A stretch of 64,000 nt of DNA from Paraburkholderia largidicola (GCF_013426895.1 NZ_AP023176.1:1736001-1800000); one strand, 5' to 3'. Numbered from the stretch's first letter, positions 52,636 to 61,681 are shown. The notes: generated by a model not told the origin, from the sequence alone. Numbers and translations: made by a program.

Positions 52636-52737
52636 GGAAGGTGTCTCCAGGTTTGCGTGCCGGTCGTTGTGAGTGCCGGCGTTGTGCTAACTTTAGACAT
52701 TCCATCCGATACATAAAGCGCTATTTTGGAAGCGCCA

Positions 52738-52756
52738 GGTTTCCGAACGGGAAACC
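52738..52756. promoter_or_regulatory. inverted repeat upstream of LysR gene
   Basis: GGTTTCC (52738-52744) and GGAAACC (52750-52756) with a 5-bp spacer, ending 18 bp before the LysR start codon and inside the 140-bp gap to the divergent lyase operon. Likely a regulator-binding dyad. Confidence 0.45.
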
Positions 52757-52774
52757 CACAAGGAGACACCGCGA

Positions 52775-53692
52775 ATGCGCGACATCGATCTGAAAACCTT
52801 GCGGCTGGTCGTGGCCGTGTGCGAGCACAAGAACATGGCGCGCGCCGCGCACGACGAGCACATCGAGCCGTCCGCCGTCAGCAAGCGGATCGCGCAACTG
52901 GAAAGCGACCTCGGCGTGCCGCTCTTCACGCGCTCGCGACGCGGCGTGCAGCCCACACCCGCGGGCGTCGCGCTGCTCGAACATGCGCGCAACATGCTGT
53001 TCACGATGGACCGGATTGCGAGCGACGTCGCCGCATTCGGCAGCGGCCTGCGCGGCAGCGTCAGCGTGTGCGCGTCGGCATCGGCGATTGCGGAAAGCCT
53101 GCTGGACGACGTCGCGTCGTTCATGAGCATGCCCGCGCACGAGAACATCCGCGTGCATGTCGAAGAGTGGCTGTCGCACGATCTGGTGCGGCGCTTGCGC
53201 GAAGGCACCGCGTCCGTCGGTGTGTGCTGGGACAACGTGGATCTGGAAGGACTCGAGCATCGGCCGTATCGCGAGGACCGGCTTGCGCTCGCCGTGCATC
53301 CCGAACATCCGCTGGCGAAGCGTTCGACGCTCCGCTTCACGGAAACGCTCGGGTACGAGCACGTGGGACTGCCGCCGACCACCTCGGTGCACATGATGTT
53401 GCAGCGCGCCGCGGCGCGCGCGGGCGGCACGGTGTCGTACAGGGCGGTGGTGTCGAACTTCGACGCCGCGTTTCGCGTGGTGGCCGCGAAGCTCGGCATC
53501 AGCGTGATTCCGCAGGTGGTCGGCGACACTTACGCGCACATTCTGAACGTGCGTGTCATTCCGTTGACGGACGAATGGGCGAAGCGGAATTTCGTGGTGT
53601 GCTTTCGCGATTTCGAATCGCTACAGCCTGCCGCGCAACGCATGGTCGATCATCTCGTCGAGCGGGCGCAGCGCACGCATGCGCCAGCTTAA
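52775..53692 (+). CDS. LysR-family transcriptional regulator
   Basis: A 305-residue LTTR with N-terminal HTH (LKTLRLVVAVCEHKNMARAAHDEHIEPSAVSKRIAQLE, residues 5-42) and an effector domain from about 90. A ribosome-binding CAAGGAGAC precedes ATG 52775 (MRDIDLKTLR). It is divergent to the lyase/CoA-transferase/MFS operon, so it most likely activates that operon in response to its acid substrate. Convergent with the efflux gene downstream. Confidence 0.88.
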   Translation: MRDIDLKTLRLVVAVCEHKNMARAAHDEHIEPSAVSKRIAQLESDLGVPLFTRSRRGVQPTPAGVALLEHARNMLFTMDRIASDVAAFGSGLRGSVSVCASASAIAESLLDDVASFMSMPAHENIRVHVEEWLSHDLVRRLREGTASVGVCWDNVDLEGLEHRPYREDRLALAVHPEHPLAKRSTLRFTETLGYEHVGLPPTTSVHMMLQRAAARAGGTVSYRAVVSNFDAAFRVVAAKLGISVIPQVVGDTYAHILNVRVIPLTDEWAKRNFVVCFRDFESLQPAAQRMVDHLVERAQRTHAPA

Positions 53693-53700
53693 AGCGCGAA

Positions 53701-55092
53701 TCAGCGCGCGGTCCGCGCCGCGACAGCGGGCCTTGCGGCGGGCGAAACATCGAGCCGTCTGAACACGAGCGCCGACAACAGTGTGATCACGCCGACGCAG
53801 ACAAAGCTCAACATGAACCCCGTCGATGACGACCCAGCGCCCGCGGAAAACAGGTTGACGAGCCCTCCGCCGATCGACACGCCCATCGCGATCGCCAGCA
53901 TCTGCACCATCGAAAACAGGCTGTTGCCGCTGCCCGCGTCCGCATGCGACAGGCCCTTGAGCGTCACACTGTTCATCGCGGCGAACTGCATCGAGTTGGC
54001 CGCGCCGAACACGGCGAGCAGCGTGATTTCCAGCAACGGCGTCGACTGTTTCGACACGAGCGCGAACGCAACGATCGTCGAGCCGACGATCACCGTATTG
54101 ACGAGCAGAAACGCCGAATAGCCGAAGCGCTTGATGAGCGGCGCGATCCATTGCTTCGACACGGTGCCCGCGATGGCGGCGGGCAGCATCATCAGCCCGG
54201 AACGCAGCGGCGAATAACCGAGCTGCACCTGCATCAACAGCGGCAGCATGAACGGCACCGCGCTCGATCCGATCCGGCACAGCAGGTTGCCGACCAAGCC
54301 GACGCTGAAATTCGGTTCGCTGAATAGCGCGAGCCTGAACAGCGGCCGCTCGCTCGAACGTGCGTGCGGAATGTAGGCCAGCGCTGCGACGACACCCGCC
54401 AACGCGAGACCCACGGACCATTCGACACGATAGGTGCTCATTGGCGGATCGATCGCGAGCGACAGCAGGATCATCGCGAGCGACAGCAGCCCGCAGCCGA
54501 TGAAATCGAACGGCGGCGGATGGCTTGCATTGTCGTGCGGCAGGAAGCGCTGCACGGCGATCAGGCCGATCGCGCCGACGGGCACGTTGACGAGGAAAAT
54601 CCAGTGCCACGAGATGGCTTGTGTGAGCCAGCCGCCCAACGTCGGCCCGACGATCGGCCCGACCTGCCCCGCAATCGAAACGAACGCGAGCGCCGAAACA
54701 TACTGCTCGCCCGGCACGCTGCGCAACACGGCGAGCCGCCCGATGGGCAGCAGCATCGAGCCGCCGACGCCCTGCAGCACGCGCGCGATCACGAGTTGAT
54801 CCAGCGTGTGCGCGCCCGCGCAGCACACCGAGCCGAGCACGAACACGAGAATCGCGGCGAAGTACACGCGGCGTGTGCCGAAGCGGTCAGCGAACCAGCC
54901 TGAGGCGGGCGTGAGAAGCGCCATCGTCAGCGAGTACGAGACGACGACCGGCTGCATGGCGAGCGGCGATGCGTGAAGGCTTTGCGCCATCGAAGGCAGC
55001 GCGGTGTTGACGATGGTCGTGTCGAGCGCCTGCATGAAGAATGCAGCAGCGACGATCCAGAGCAGCGCGGTATGTGAGGAATCGCGGGTCAT
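53701..55092 (-). CDS. MFS drug efflux transporter, DHA2 (EmrB/QacA) family
   Basis: A 463-residue DHA2-type exporter. N-terminal LLWIVAAAFFMQALDTTIVNTALPSMAQSLH (residues 9-39) holds motif D1 LDxTIVNxALP of the 14-TM family; GWFADRFGTRRVYF near 66-79 is motif A and VLQGVGGSMLLPIGRLAVLRSVP near 106-128 motif B. Start ATG 55092 (MTRDSSHTALL). Expected to export toxic compounds or metabolites with a proton motive force. Divergent from a LysR gene that may control it; no membrane-fusion partner is adjacent. Confidence 0.88.
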   Translation of the reverse strand: MTRDSSHTALLWIVAAAFFMQALDTTIVNTALPSMAQSLHASPLAMQPVVVSYSLTMALLTPASGWFADRFGTRRVYFAAILVFVLGSVCCAGAHTLDQLVIARVLQGVGGSMLLPIGRLAVLRSVPGEQYVSALAFVSIAGQVGPIVGPTLGGWLTQAISWHWIFLVNVPVGAIGLIAVQRFLPHDNASHPPPFDFIGCGLLSLAMILLSLAIDPPMSTYRVEWSVGLALAGVVAALAYIPHARSSERPLFRLALFSEPNFSVGLVGNLLCRIGSSAVPFMLPLLMQVQLGYSPLRSGLMMLPAAIAGTVSKQWIAPLIKRFGYSAFLLVNTVIVGSTIVAFALVSKQSTPLLEITLLAVFGAANSMQFAAMNSVTLKGLSHADAGSGNSLFSMVQMLAIAMGVSIGGGLVNLFSAGAGSSSTGFMLSFVCVGVITLLSALVFRRLDVSPAARPAVAARTAR

Positions 55093-55259
55093 GATGAAGT
55101 TCGGAGAGGCACGACGCAAGCCGCTGAAACACGGTGTCGCGATCGCATAGCCTCGGAAACGGGCGTTTCGCCGAACCGGCGATCAGGCCGATTCGTCCAG
55201 ATGCAGCGATCATGGTATCGATTTCACCAGCAATCGGGAAGTCACCTGAAAGCATTGAC

Positions 55260-55282
55260 TGTCATCGCCAATGCCGATGACA
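55260..55282. promoter_or_regulatory. 8-bp inverted repeat in the efflux/LysR divergent promoter
   Basis: TGTCATCG (55260-55267) and CGATGACA (55275-55282) with a 7-bp centre: a perfect dyad 8 bp before the LysR start codon. It fits a LysR recognition site and would let the regulator repress its own translation or transcription. Confidence 0.6.
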
Positions 55283-55289
55283 ATGCCGC

Positions 55290-56150
55290 ATGCTCAATCC
55301 TCTCTGGCTCAGGACGTTCGCCACCGTCACCACCTGCCGCAGCTTCACCGAAGCGGGCAAGCGGCTCGGCCTGAATCAGTCGAGCGTCAGCGAACACATT
55401 CGCCGCCTCGAAGAGAGCGTCGGCAGACGGCTATTCGTGCGCGACACGCATTCGCTCGCGATGACCGCCGACGGCGAAGCGCTGCTCGTGCATGCCAACG
55501 TGATCCTGCAGGCCATCAATCGCGCCGAATCGCAGTTCCGCAAACCGAGGCTGAAGGGGCGCGTGCGCCTGGGCACATCCGACGATATCGCGCTCGGTGC
55601 ATTGCCGAACGTGCTGGCCGCATTTCGCGCGGCCCATCCCGATGTGGAACTGGAGATCAGCATCGGCATGACGAGCCGCCTCTATGAACTGCTCGATGCC
55701 GGTTCGATCGATCTGCTGGTCGGCAAGCGGCGCCTGGGCGAGCGACGCGGCACGCCGCTGCTGCGCTCGCGGCTCGAATGGATTGCGCGGCCCGGCACGG
55801 TCGTCGATCTCGAACAGCCGTTGCCGCTGGTGCTCGTCGCGGAGCCGAGCGTGACACGCGCCGTCGTGCTGAATGCACTCGCCGAAAAAGGTTTCGGCTG
55901 GGAAGTGGTGTGCACGAGCAGCAGCCACGCGGGCTGCATCGCCGCCGCGCGCGGCGGCCTGGGATTGACGGCGAAATCGCAATACGTGTCCGCGCGCGGG
56001 CTCGCGCCGCCCGTGAACAGCGCGAGCCTGCCCGCACTGCCCGACGTCGAATTCATTGCGCTGGGCGCAAAGCGCCTCAGTCAGCCAGCAGGCACGCTGC
56101 TCGAGTTGCTGCAAAGCAGCGATCTGAGCGGCGAATGGATGAGCGAATAG
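55290..56150 (+). CDS. LysR-family transcriptional regulator
   Basis: A 286-residue LTTR: HTH at residues 3-61 (LWLRTFATVTTCRSFTEAGKRLGLNQSSVSEHIRRLEES) then effector domain (RVRLGTSDDIALGALPNVLAAFRAAHPDVELEI near 91-123). No convincing Shine-Dalgarno precedes ATG 55290, but the next in-frame starts would remove the HTH. Divergent to the DHA2 efflux gene across about 200 bp containing a perfect dyad, so it probably regulates that pump. Confidence 0.87.
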   Translation: MLNPLWLRTFATVTTCRSFTEAGKRLGLNQSSVSEHIRRLEESVGRRLFVRDTHSLAMTADGEALLVHANVILQAINRAESQFRKPRLKGRVRLGTSDDIALGALPNVLAAFRAAHPDVELEISIGMTSRLYELLDAGSIDLLVGKRRLGERRGTPLLRSRLEWIARPGTVVDLEQPLPLVLVAEPSVTRAVVLNALAEKGFGWEVVCTSSSHAGCIAAARGGLGLTAKSQYVSARGLAPPVNSASLPALPDVEFIALGAKRLSQPAGTLLELLQSSDLSGEWMSE

Positions 56151-56175
56151 CGGCGTTCGCGTGCTGTCGATTCGT

Positions 56176-56865
56176 CTATCGACGCCCCTTTGTCGTCAAC
56201 GCGTCGAAGTCGATCGACGTCAGCTCGCCGATTCTTTCGATCGTAATGTCAGGGTCCGGGTACTTCGCGATCTCCTTGGCATCGAGCGCGTAGTGGCCCT
56301 GACGCGGGAAGATCGTCGTCAGCCGGTCGCCCCATTGCTCTTTCATCGCGGTGAGGATGCGCAGCTTGTCATCGACCATCACATAGTGGCGCGCGGGGTA
56401 ATGCGCGATCACGTCGTTGAGCATCAGCTCCTTGTGAATGTAGATCAGCACGCGTCCTTCGACTTCGTCCCACAGGCCCGAGCGCGAGACCTTGCGCGGC
56501 TGGAACACGACGTCGCCATCGGAGAGAATCGCCGTCTTGCCGAACCCGCTCGCATAGCGCAGCGCATCGAGCGCGCCTGGGAATACGCGGTTCGCAAACG
56601 GATAATCGATCAGGTAGCACGACATCAACAGAAGCTGCGTGTCGTCGTGGTGCTCGTTTCGATAGCGCTGCAATGCGCCAAGATAGTCCGCATAGCCGAG
56701 CTCGCTGCGTAGATTTTCGAAGATCTCCCAGTAGCGCGCACTATTTTCTTCGCCGAACTGCCGCGTCATGTGCGTGCGCAGATCGGTCAGCACGTGATCG
56801 TTGTCGAGCAGCGTGTTATCGACGTCGAACAGAAAGACAACGTCGTTGTTTGATGGTGTGTTCAT
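56176..56865 (-). CDS. HAD superfamily hydrolase
   Basis: A 229-residue HAD protein with motif I VVFLFDVDNTLLDND at residues 8-22 (both Asp present), motif II ILSDGD near 113, Lys-containing RKVSRSGL near 123 and motif III region YVMVDDKLRILTAMKEQWG near 160-178. The helical cap (THMTRQFGEENSARYWEIF) follows motif I. Convergent with the LysR gene, 25 bp apart. Probable phosphatase; substrate not indicated by neighbours. Confidence 0.83.
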   Translation of the reverse strand: MNTPSNNDVVFLFDVDNTLLDNDHVLTDLRTHMTRQFGEENSARYWEIFENLRSELGYADYLGALQRYRNEHHDDTQLLLMSCYLIDYPFANRVFPGALDALRYASGFGKTAILSDGDVVFQPRKVSRSGLWDEVEGRVLIYIHKELMLNDVIAHYPARHYVMVDDKLRILTAMKEQWGDRLTTIFPRQGHYALDAKEIAKYPDPDITIERIGELTSIDFDALTTKGRR

Positions 56866-57305
56866 TCACGTTACCTCGCCTCGGTCGTCTGTGCCCGTCG
56901 AGCACGGTGGACGGCGCGGCGCCAGGGCACGGATGCGGCCCACGACGCGTCGCCGTTTGCGCTAAGAGCCGCGAAGCGCGATGAAGTTCGCGACGGCCGG
57001 TATGCGCGATCAGCGCAAAGACTAGCACTGTCGATCGACGCGCGCCGCCGATGGTGCGTGAAGGCGTTGTGCAGCCGCCTTTTGGCGGGTTGGCGCTTGC
57101 ATCTGTGGGGAATCGGGTATATCCCCGTGGGCCTGTAGACCGCGGTTTGGGCGGCAGCCCTGGTGGGCGTCGGTGGCGGCAGACAGTTAGTTGCGAATGT
57201 TCGGGCAACACGCGCGGGCACAGACGACGTTCGTCACCGCCCGATCGCCCGGCCTACACTGTCTCCATGGCTTTACACCGGCCGCTTCCTGAAAGGAGAT
57301 GTGCG
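56866..57305. other. intergenic region
   Basis: About 440 bp between two divergent genes (HAD on minus, cupin on plus). Open frames here show no family resemblance. The AAAGGAG at 57293-57299 is the ribosome-binding site of the next gene. Confidence 0.4.
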
Positions 57306-57704
57306 ATGGCCATGTCCCCTACCGTCAGTTACCTGCGGCTCTATGCCGACCGCGTTGGCGAATCGCATTTCGAAGCGGCATTCATCGAAACGATTACACG
57401 TAACTTCGCGCCGCCCGCACCGGCCTTCAACGTTTCAGGATTCGTACCCGCCGTACGGAATGGCTTCCTGGTGGTACCTGCCGAATGGATCGGTGATCTG
57501 CATCCATCTCCGCTTCGCATGTGGATATTCGTTCTCGACGGAGAGATGGAATTCGAGGCGACAGATGGAGAGCGGCACTGCGTGCAGGCCGGCGATGCGC
57601 TGCTTCTCGAAGACACAACCGGACGAGGACATCGAAGCCGTGTGATTGGCGACACGGCTGCGAAACTTGCAGTCGTTGAACTCGAACCGGCTCGTGAACA
57701 GTGA
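57306..57704 (+). CDS. cupin-fold protein
   Basis: A 132-residue single-domain beta-barrel. MRMWIFVLDGEMEFEATDGERHCVQAGDALLLEDTTGRGH-like spacing (residues about 78-118) is the cupin core, ending with a His in GRGHRSRVIG; classical first-motif His residues are reduced, so metal binding is uncertain. Start ATG 57306 (MAMSPTVSYLRL) has AAAGGAG nearby upstream. Convergent with the AraC gene. Function unknown; it could be a small-molecule binder. Confidence 0.75.
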   Translation: MAMSPTVSYLRLYADRVGESHFEAAFIETITRNFAPPAPAFNVSGFVPAVRNGFLVVPAEWIGDLHPSPLRMWIFVLDGEMEFEATDGERHCVQAGDALLLEDTTGRGHRSRVIGDTAAKLAVVELEPAREQ

Positions 57705-57711
57705 CGTATCC

Positions 57712-57756
57712 GCCGGTTAGCGCGCGTTAACGACGTCAACAAACACGCTAACCGGC
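57712..57756. terminator. possible bidirectional terminator stem between cupin and AraC genes
   Basis: GCCGGTTAGCG (57712-57722) and CGCTAACCGGC (57746-57756) form an 11-bp perfect stem with a 23-nt loop. It spans the AraC stop codon and lies 8 bp past the cupin stop. No T-tract, so it may instead be a chance or rho-assisted stem. Confidence 0.4.
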
Positions 57757-58815
57757 CACGAAACGCTCTTCGGACGAATCATCACCGATTCGCGTATCGG
57801 CGTCTGCGTCGATCGAATCGCGGTCATTCGCGAGACCTTTGCTGCGTCGCCAACTGGCAGGCGGCATGCCGAATTCCCGCTTGAACGCGCGATTGAATGC
57901 AGCCTCCGATTCATACCCGACCTGCTCGGCCACTGCCGCAAGCGTCTGGTTTCCGTCGCGCAAGGCCTGCGCTGCGACCTGCAGGCGCCATCGAGCGAGG
58001 TACTGCATGGGTGGCTGGCCGAGCAGTTCCGTGAAGCGCTGCGCAAGCGCCGAACGCGAGAGACCGACCTTGCGCGCGAGCTCTTCGACGGTCCAGCCAT
58101 AGGCGGGCTGCGCATGCAGCATGGCGAGCGCGCGGCCGACGAAGCGATCGCCTACGCCCGCCAGCCAACCCTTGCGATCGGCCGGCAGCGTCTCGATGCA
58201 ACGCTGCACCGCCTTCACGAACAGCAACTCCGAAAGCCGTGCGAGCACGATCGCGCTACCCACGCGCCAGTCCGCTGCTTCGCTGGCGGCCAGTTTCAGC
58301 GACGATTCGAGCCACGCCGATTGCGGATCGTTGCGCATGTCGACCTTGAAGATGCGCGGCAGTGCCGACAGGACCGGATTCGTCAGCGAATCGTCGCAAG
58401 CAAGAAAGCCGCAGATGATCCGCGTATGCGCGCCACCGCCGCCGTAATTCAACGTCATCACTTCACCCGGTGAAGTATTCAGGTACTTCGACATCAGGTC
58501 GCCTGAAGGCGCGGGCTCGATGTCGAGTGCACTGCCCATCAGATGCGCCTCGCCTTGCGGCACGACGAGCAGTTCTCCCGCATCGACACGCATGGCAGAA
58601 GCTGGATCGTCGACGAGCGCAGCCCAACAACTGCCTTCCGTGATGAGGTGATACGAAACGATACGTTCAGCGCGTGGCAGGAACGTGGCGCACAAATCCG
58701 ACGTGACTTCCCCGACCACACACCAGGGTGCGGTTAAGTCGGCGTTTAGATACACCGCCCCGCCGAGACGCACCACGCGAAGGACATCTGAGAAAGCATC
58801 CATGACAGCGCTCAT
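57748..58815 (-). CDS. AraC-family transcriptional regulator with cupin (cupin_6) sensor domain
   Basis: A 355-residue regulator. N-terminal half is a cupin_6-type sensor (DVLRVVRLGGAVYLNADLTAPWCVVGE near residues 8-34; VPQGEAHLMG near 88). C-terminal 100 residues are the double HTH (WTVEELARKVGLSRSALAQRFTELLGQPPMQYLARWRL and VAEQVGYESEAAFNRAFKREFGMPPASWR). Start taken at ATG 58815 (MSAVMDAFSDVL), with ATG 58803 as an alternative. Such proteins commonly activate neighbouring oxidoreductase or efflux genes; the divergent GFA gene at 58970 is the nearest candidate. Confidence 0.85.
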   Translation of the reverse strand: MSAVMDAFSDVLRVVRLGGAVYLNADLTAPWCVVGEVTSDLCATFLPRAERIVSYHLITEGSCWAALVDDPASAMRVDAGELLVVPQGEAHLMGSALDIEPAPSGDLMSKYLNTSPGEVMTLNYGGGGAHTRIICGFLACDDSLTNPVLSALPRIFKVDMRNDPQSAWLESSLKLAASEAADWRVGSAIVLARLSELLFVKAVQRCIETLPADRKGWLAGVGDRFVGRALAMLHAQPAYGWTVEELARKVGLSRSALAQRFTELLGQPPMQYLARWRLQVAAQALRDGNQTLAAVAEQVGYESEAAFNRAFKREFGMPPASWRRSKGLANDRDSIDADADTRIGDDSSEERFVAG

Positions 58816-58969
58816 CAGTTTCGGCGTCCTGCGCAAAACATCTGGACGCCTGGTCATTCCTCGATCCTGCCTGCGTGCCGATACTAGCACTCAGCCATTC
58901 TGCAATAAAGAACGATGAAGCGCTCATGAAACGTCAAACGCGCGGACACCGCTCTATCCGGAGACAAAC

Positions 58970-59404
58970 ATGAGTCACATGGATATCTATCGAGGCCAAT
59001 GCTTTTGCGGCGCCGTGCAGTTCACGTTGAGTGGAGAGCCCGCGGGAATGGGCTATTGCCATTGCGAGTCGTGCCGACGCTGGTCCGCCAGCCCGGTCAA
59101 TGCATTCACGCTGTGGTACCCCGGCGCGCTGCACGTCACGCATGGTGCCGAGGACATCAGCACCTACAACAAGACACCGCACAGTTATCGCAAGTGGTGC
59201 CGGTTGTGCGGTGGACACCTCTTTACCGAGCATCCGGGACTCGGCCTCATCGATGTCTACGCCGCAGTAGTCGAAGACTTTCCGTATGCGGCGGGTGTGC
59301 ACGTTCACTACCCGGAATCCGTGCTGCCGATGCACGATGGCCTGCCAAAACTCAGGGACCTGCCGAGTGAAATGGGCGGCTCGGGCATCAGCGCCATCGA
59401 GTAG
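58970..59404 (+). CDS. GFA-family (CENP-V/GFA domain) protein
   Basis: A 144-residue zinc-binding protein of the glutathione-dependent formaldehyde-activating type. Zn ligands are seen in GQCFCGAVQF (residues 9-18), YCHCESCRRW (29-38) and WCRLCGGHLF (75-84). Most members do not act on formaldehyde and their true substrates are unknown. Start ATG 58970 (MSHMDIYRGQ). It is divergent from the AraC/cupin regulator, which may control it. Confidence 0.88.
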   Translation: MSHMDIYRGQCFCGAVQFTLSGEPAGMGYCHCESCRRWSASPVNAFTLWYPGALHVTHGAEDISTYNKTPHSYRKWCRLCGGHLFTEHPGLGLIDVYAAVVEDFPYAAGVHVHYPESVLPMHDGLPKLRDLPSEMGGSGISAIE

Positions 59405-59551
59405 CTGCCGGGCAACCGTCGCGTCTTCCGATCAATCCGATTTGCCCGTTCGCCGCGCGGGCATGCTCGCAGCAAGTATTCGCGGCGCCATCAGACACGC
59501 AGCACAACCCTGCATTTGCGTATCGCTGCACTGGACTTACAGGAGTTCTTC

Positions 59552-60385
59552 ATGTCCGCTGTTGATTCCGCTCTCGCACCCGTTGCAGACTTCACCGCCG
59601 TCAAGGTTCGCCAACAGGCGGCCTGGTCGACAGGCAACTATGCCGTCGTCGGCACCACGCTGCAAATCGTCGGAGAGACCCTCTGCGAAGCACTCGATCT
59701 GCGTGCCGGCAGTCGCGTGCTCGACGTTGCCGCCGGCAATGGCAACGCGACCCTCGCCGCGGCGCGCCGCTGGTGCGACGTCACGTCGACCGATTACGTC
59801 GCCTCGCTGCTCGATTCCGGACGTGTGCGCGCACAAGCCGAAGGACTCGCGGTGCAGTTCGAGCAAGCGGACGCTGAAGCGCTGCCGTATGCGGATGCCT
59901 CATTCGACATCGTGATGTCGACCTTCGGCGTGATGTTCACGCCCGACCAGCAGAAAGCGGCCGACGAACTCGTGCGTGTGTGCAAACCGGGCGGACGGAT
60001 TGGTCTCGCGAACTGGACGCCGGAGAGTTTCATCGGGCAGATCTTCAAGACGATCGGCAAGTACATCCCGCCGCCGGCAGGCGTGAAGTCGCCAGCACTC
60101 TGGGGCACGAAGACGCGCCTCGAAGAGCTGTTCGGCGGCAACGCCCGGAAGATCATTGCGACGAGCCGAGATTTCACGTTCCGCTACCGTTCGGCGGAGC
60201 ATTTCATCGAAGTGTTCCGTACCTTCTATGGGCCGATGAACAAGGCGTTTGCCGCACTCGAAGGCGAGCCGCAGGCGGCGTTTCTACGCGACCTGATGAC
60301 ACTGATCGAGAGCCGCAACCGGTCGAACGATGCGACGCTCGTTCTGCCGAGCGAGTACCTCGAAGTCGTGGTGGAACGACGCTGA
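59552..60385 (+). CDS. class I SAM-dependent methyltransferase
   Basis: A 277-residue Rossmann-fold methyltransferase. Motif I is RVLDVAAGNGNATLAAAR at residues 54-71, motif II VTSTDYVASLLD near 77-88, motif post-I/III EQADAEALPYADASFDIVMSTFGVMFTPDQ near 105-134. A helical extension at 150-190 follows. Start ATG 59552 is preceded by AGGAG ten bases upstream. The UbiE/COQ5-like pattern (DAEALPY-FD) suggests a small-molecule substrate, unidentified. Monocistronic. Confidence 0.87.
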   Translation: MSAVDSALAPVADFTAVKVRQQAAWSTGNYAVVGTTLQIVGETLCEALDLRAGSRVLDVAAGNGNATLAAARRWCDVTSTDYVASLLDSGRVRAQAEGLAVQFEQADAEALPYADASFDIVMSTFGVMFTPDQQKAADELVRVCKPGGRIGLANWTPESFIGQIFKTIGKYIPPPAGVKSPALWGTKTRLEELFGGNARKIIATSRDFTFRYRSAEHFIEVFRTFYGPMNKAFAALEGEPQAAFLRDLMTLIESRNRSNDATLVLPSEYLEVVVERR

Positions 60386-60688
60386 ATCGGGTTGGACGCG
60401 GGGCGTCTGGCCGTTTCGTTCAGACACCGCGTTTCTTGTGTCAACCGGCTTCGCTGCGCTCATGCGCAGCGAAGTTCATTCCACAGTACGTCGCGACATG
60501 GATGTCTGTTTCATTCCAACTCCGCTCGGTGATCTGTCGGCCCCATCACGACGCTTCGTCCGATCCTAATCCGCAGAGACAGCTGAAAACTCCGCCAGAC
60601 AAGGCTCGCAGCAATGTGGCATGGACTCTGCAAGTACCCGGCGTTCATGCCGCTACGCAATCGGTCATGCGACCGGCCAGAGGACATC
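60386..60688. other. intergenic region
   Basis: About 300 bases between the methyltransferase gene and the DUF3563 gene. No coding content or repeat recognised. Confidence 0.35.
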
Positions 60689-60823
60689 ATGCTCATCTAT
60701 CTGTTCCAGCTGTTGAGAAAGGCGCTTGACCGCGCCGAACATAGTCGCCGTGACGCGTACCTGGCATCCGCGGTCGACATGGTCGAACTCGAACGCCGCA
60801 TGCATTCGAGCGATATCGACTGA
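60689..60823 (+). CDS. DUF3563 small protein
   Basis: A 44-residue protein, MLIYLFQLLRKALDRAEH then RRDAYLASAVDMVELERRM: the compact DUF3563 pattern (aromatic N-terminal helix, SRRDxYLA, then DLxxLERRM) that is widespread in Burkholderiales, where these proteins are present in several copies. Start ATG 60689 follows AGAGG; an upstream in-frame ATG at 60614 would add unrelated residues. Function of DUF3563 is unknown. Confidence 0.8.
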   Translation: MLIYLFQLLRKALDRAEHSRRDAYLASAVDMVELERRMHSSDID

Positions 60824-60871
60824 GGCGCACGCGCCGACGTCCCGATCCAACTTTCGAACTCACTGAACAAC

Positions 60872-61681
60872 ATGGACAGCACAGTCATGTCGCACGCCTT
60901 TTCCTCTCCAACGTCGGTGATCGCACTGCATTGCTCTGGCTCGGGAGCAGCGCAATGGCGCAAGCTCGGCGAAGCACTTGGCTCGCGCCACGCGTTCGTC
61001 GCGCCCGAGCACTACGGCTGCGATAGCACGGGACCATGGAGCGGCGAACGCGCATTCACGCTCGCGGACGAGGCCGCAAGGACCGTCGGCATCATCGACG
61101 CATCGCGCGGCAAGGTGCATCTCGTCGGTCACTCGTATGGCGGTGGCGTGGCGTTGCGCGCAGCCGTCGAGCGGCCCGAGCGTATCGCGAGCCTGACGCT
61201 ATACGAGCCCTCGGCGTTTCATCTGCTCAAAATGATGGGCTCGTATGGAGCGCACGCGCTGGCGGAGATCGTCGCGATTTCGAAGCGCACCGCCGATGGC
61301 GTGAGCAGCGGCGACTATCGCGGCGCGGCGGCTTCATTCGTCGATTACTGGGGCGGCCGGGGCGCGTGGGAAGCACTGCGGCCTTCGGTGCAGGACGCGC
61401 TCACGCGCTGGGCACCGAAGGCGCCACTCGACTTCCGCGCGTTGCTGGAAGAGCGCACGCCCGCAAGCGCATACACGGGTCTACGTGTCCCGGCGCTGAT
61501 CATGCGCGGCCAGCACGCGCCCGTTCCGACGCGCGCGATTGCCGAGCGCTTGCCGATGTTGCTGCCAGCGGCGCGCCTTGCCATCGTCGAGGGTGCAGGA
61601 CACATGGGACCGCTCACGCACGCGGACAAGGTCAATGCGGCCATCGTGCGGCATATCGCGGACGCTGATGCGGCCACCTGA
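60872..61681 (+). CDS. alpha/beta hydrolase
   Basis: A 269-residue alpha/beta hydrolase. Strand VIALHCSGSGAAQWRKLGEAL at residues 16-36 supplies the oxyanion region, the nucleophile is in HLVGHSYGGGVALRAAV near 87-103, the acid probably in VPALIMRGQHAPVPT near 207-221 and the His in IVEGAGHMGPLTHAD near 240-254. Start ATG 60872 (MDSTVMSHAFSS). It follows the DUF3563 gene by 48 bp and ends with a terminator hairpin. Natural substrate unknown. Confidence 0.85.
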   Translation: MDSTVMSHAFSSPTSVIALHCSGSGAAQWRKLGEALGSRHAFVAPEHYGCDSTGPWSGERAFTLADEAARTVGIIDASRGKVHLVGHSYGGGVALRAAVERPERIASLTLYEPSAFHLLKMMGSYGAHALAEIVAISKRTADGVSSGDYRGAAASFVDYWGGRGAWEALRPSVQDALTRWAPKAPLDFRALLEERTPASAYTGLRVPALIMRGQHAPVPTRAIAERLPMLLPAARLAIVEGAGHMGPLTHADKVNAAIVRHIADADAAT

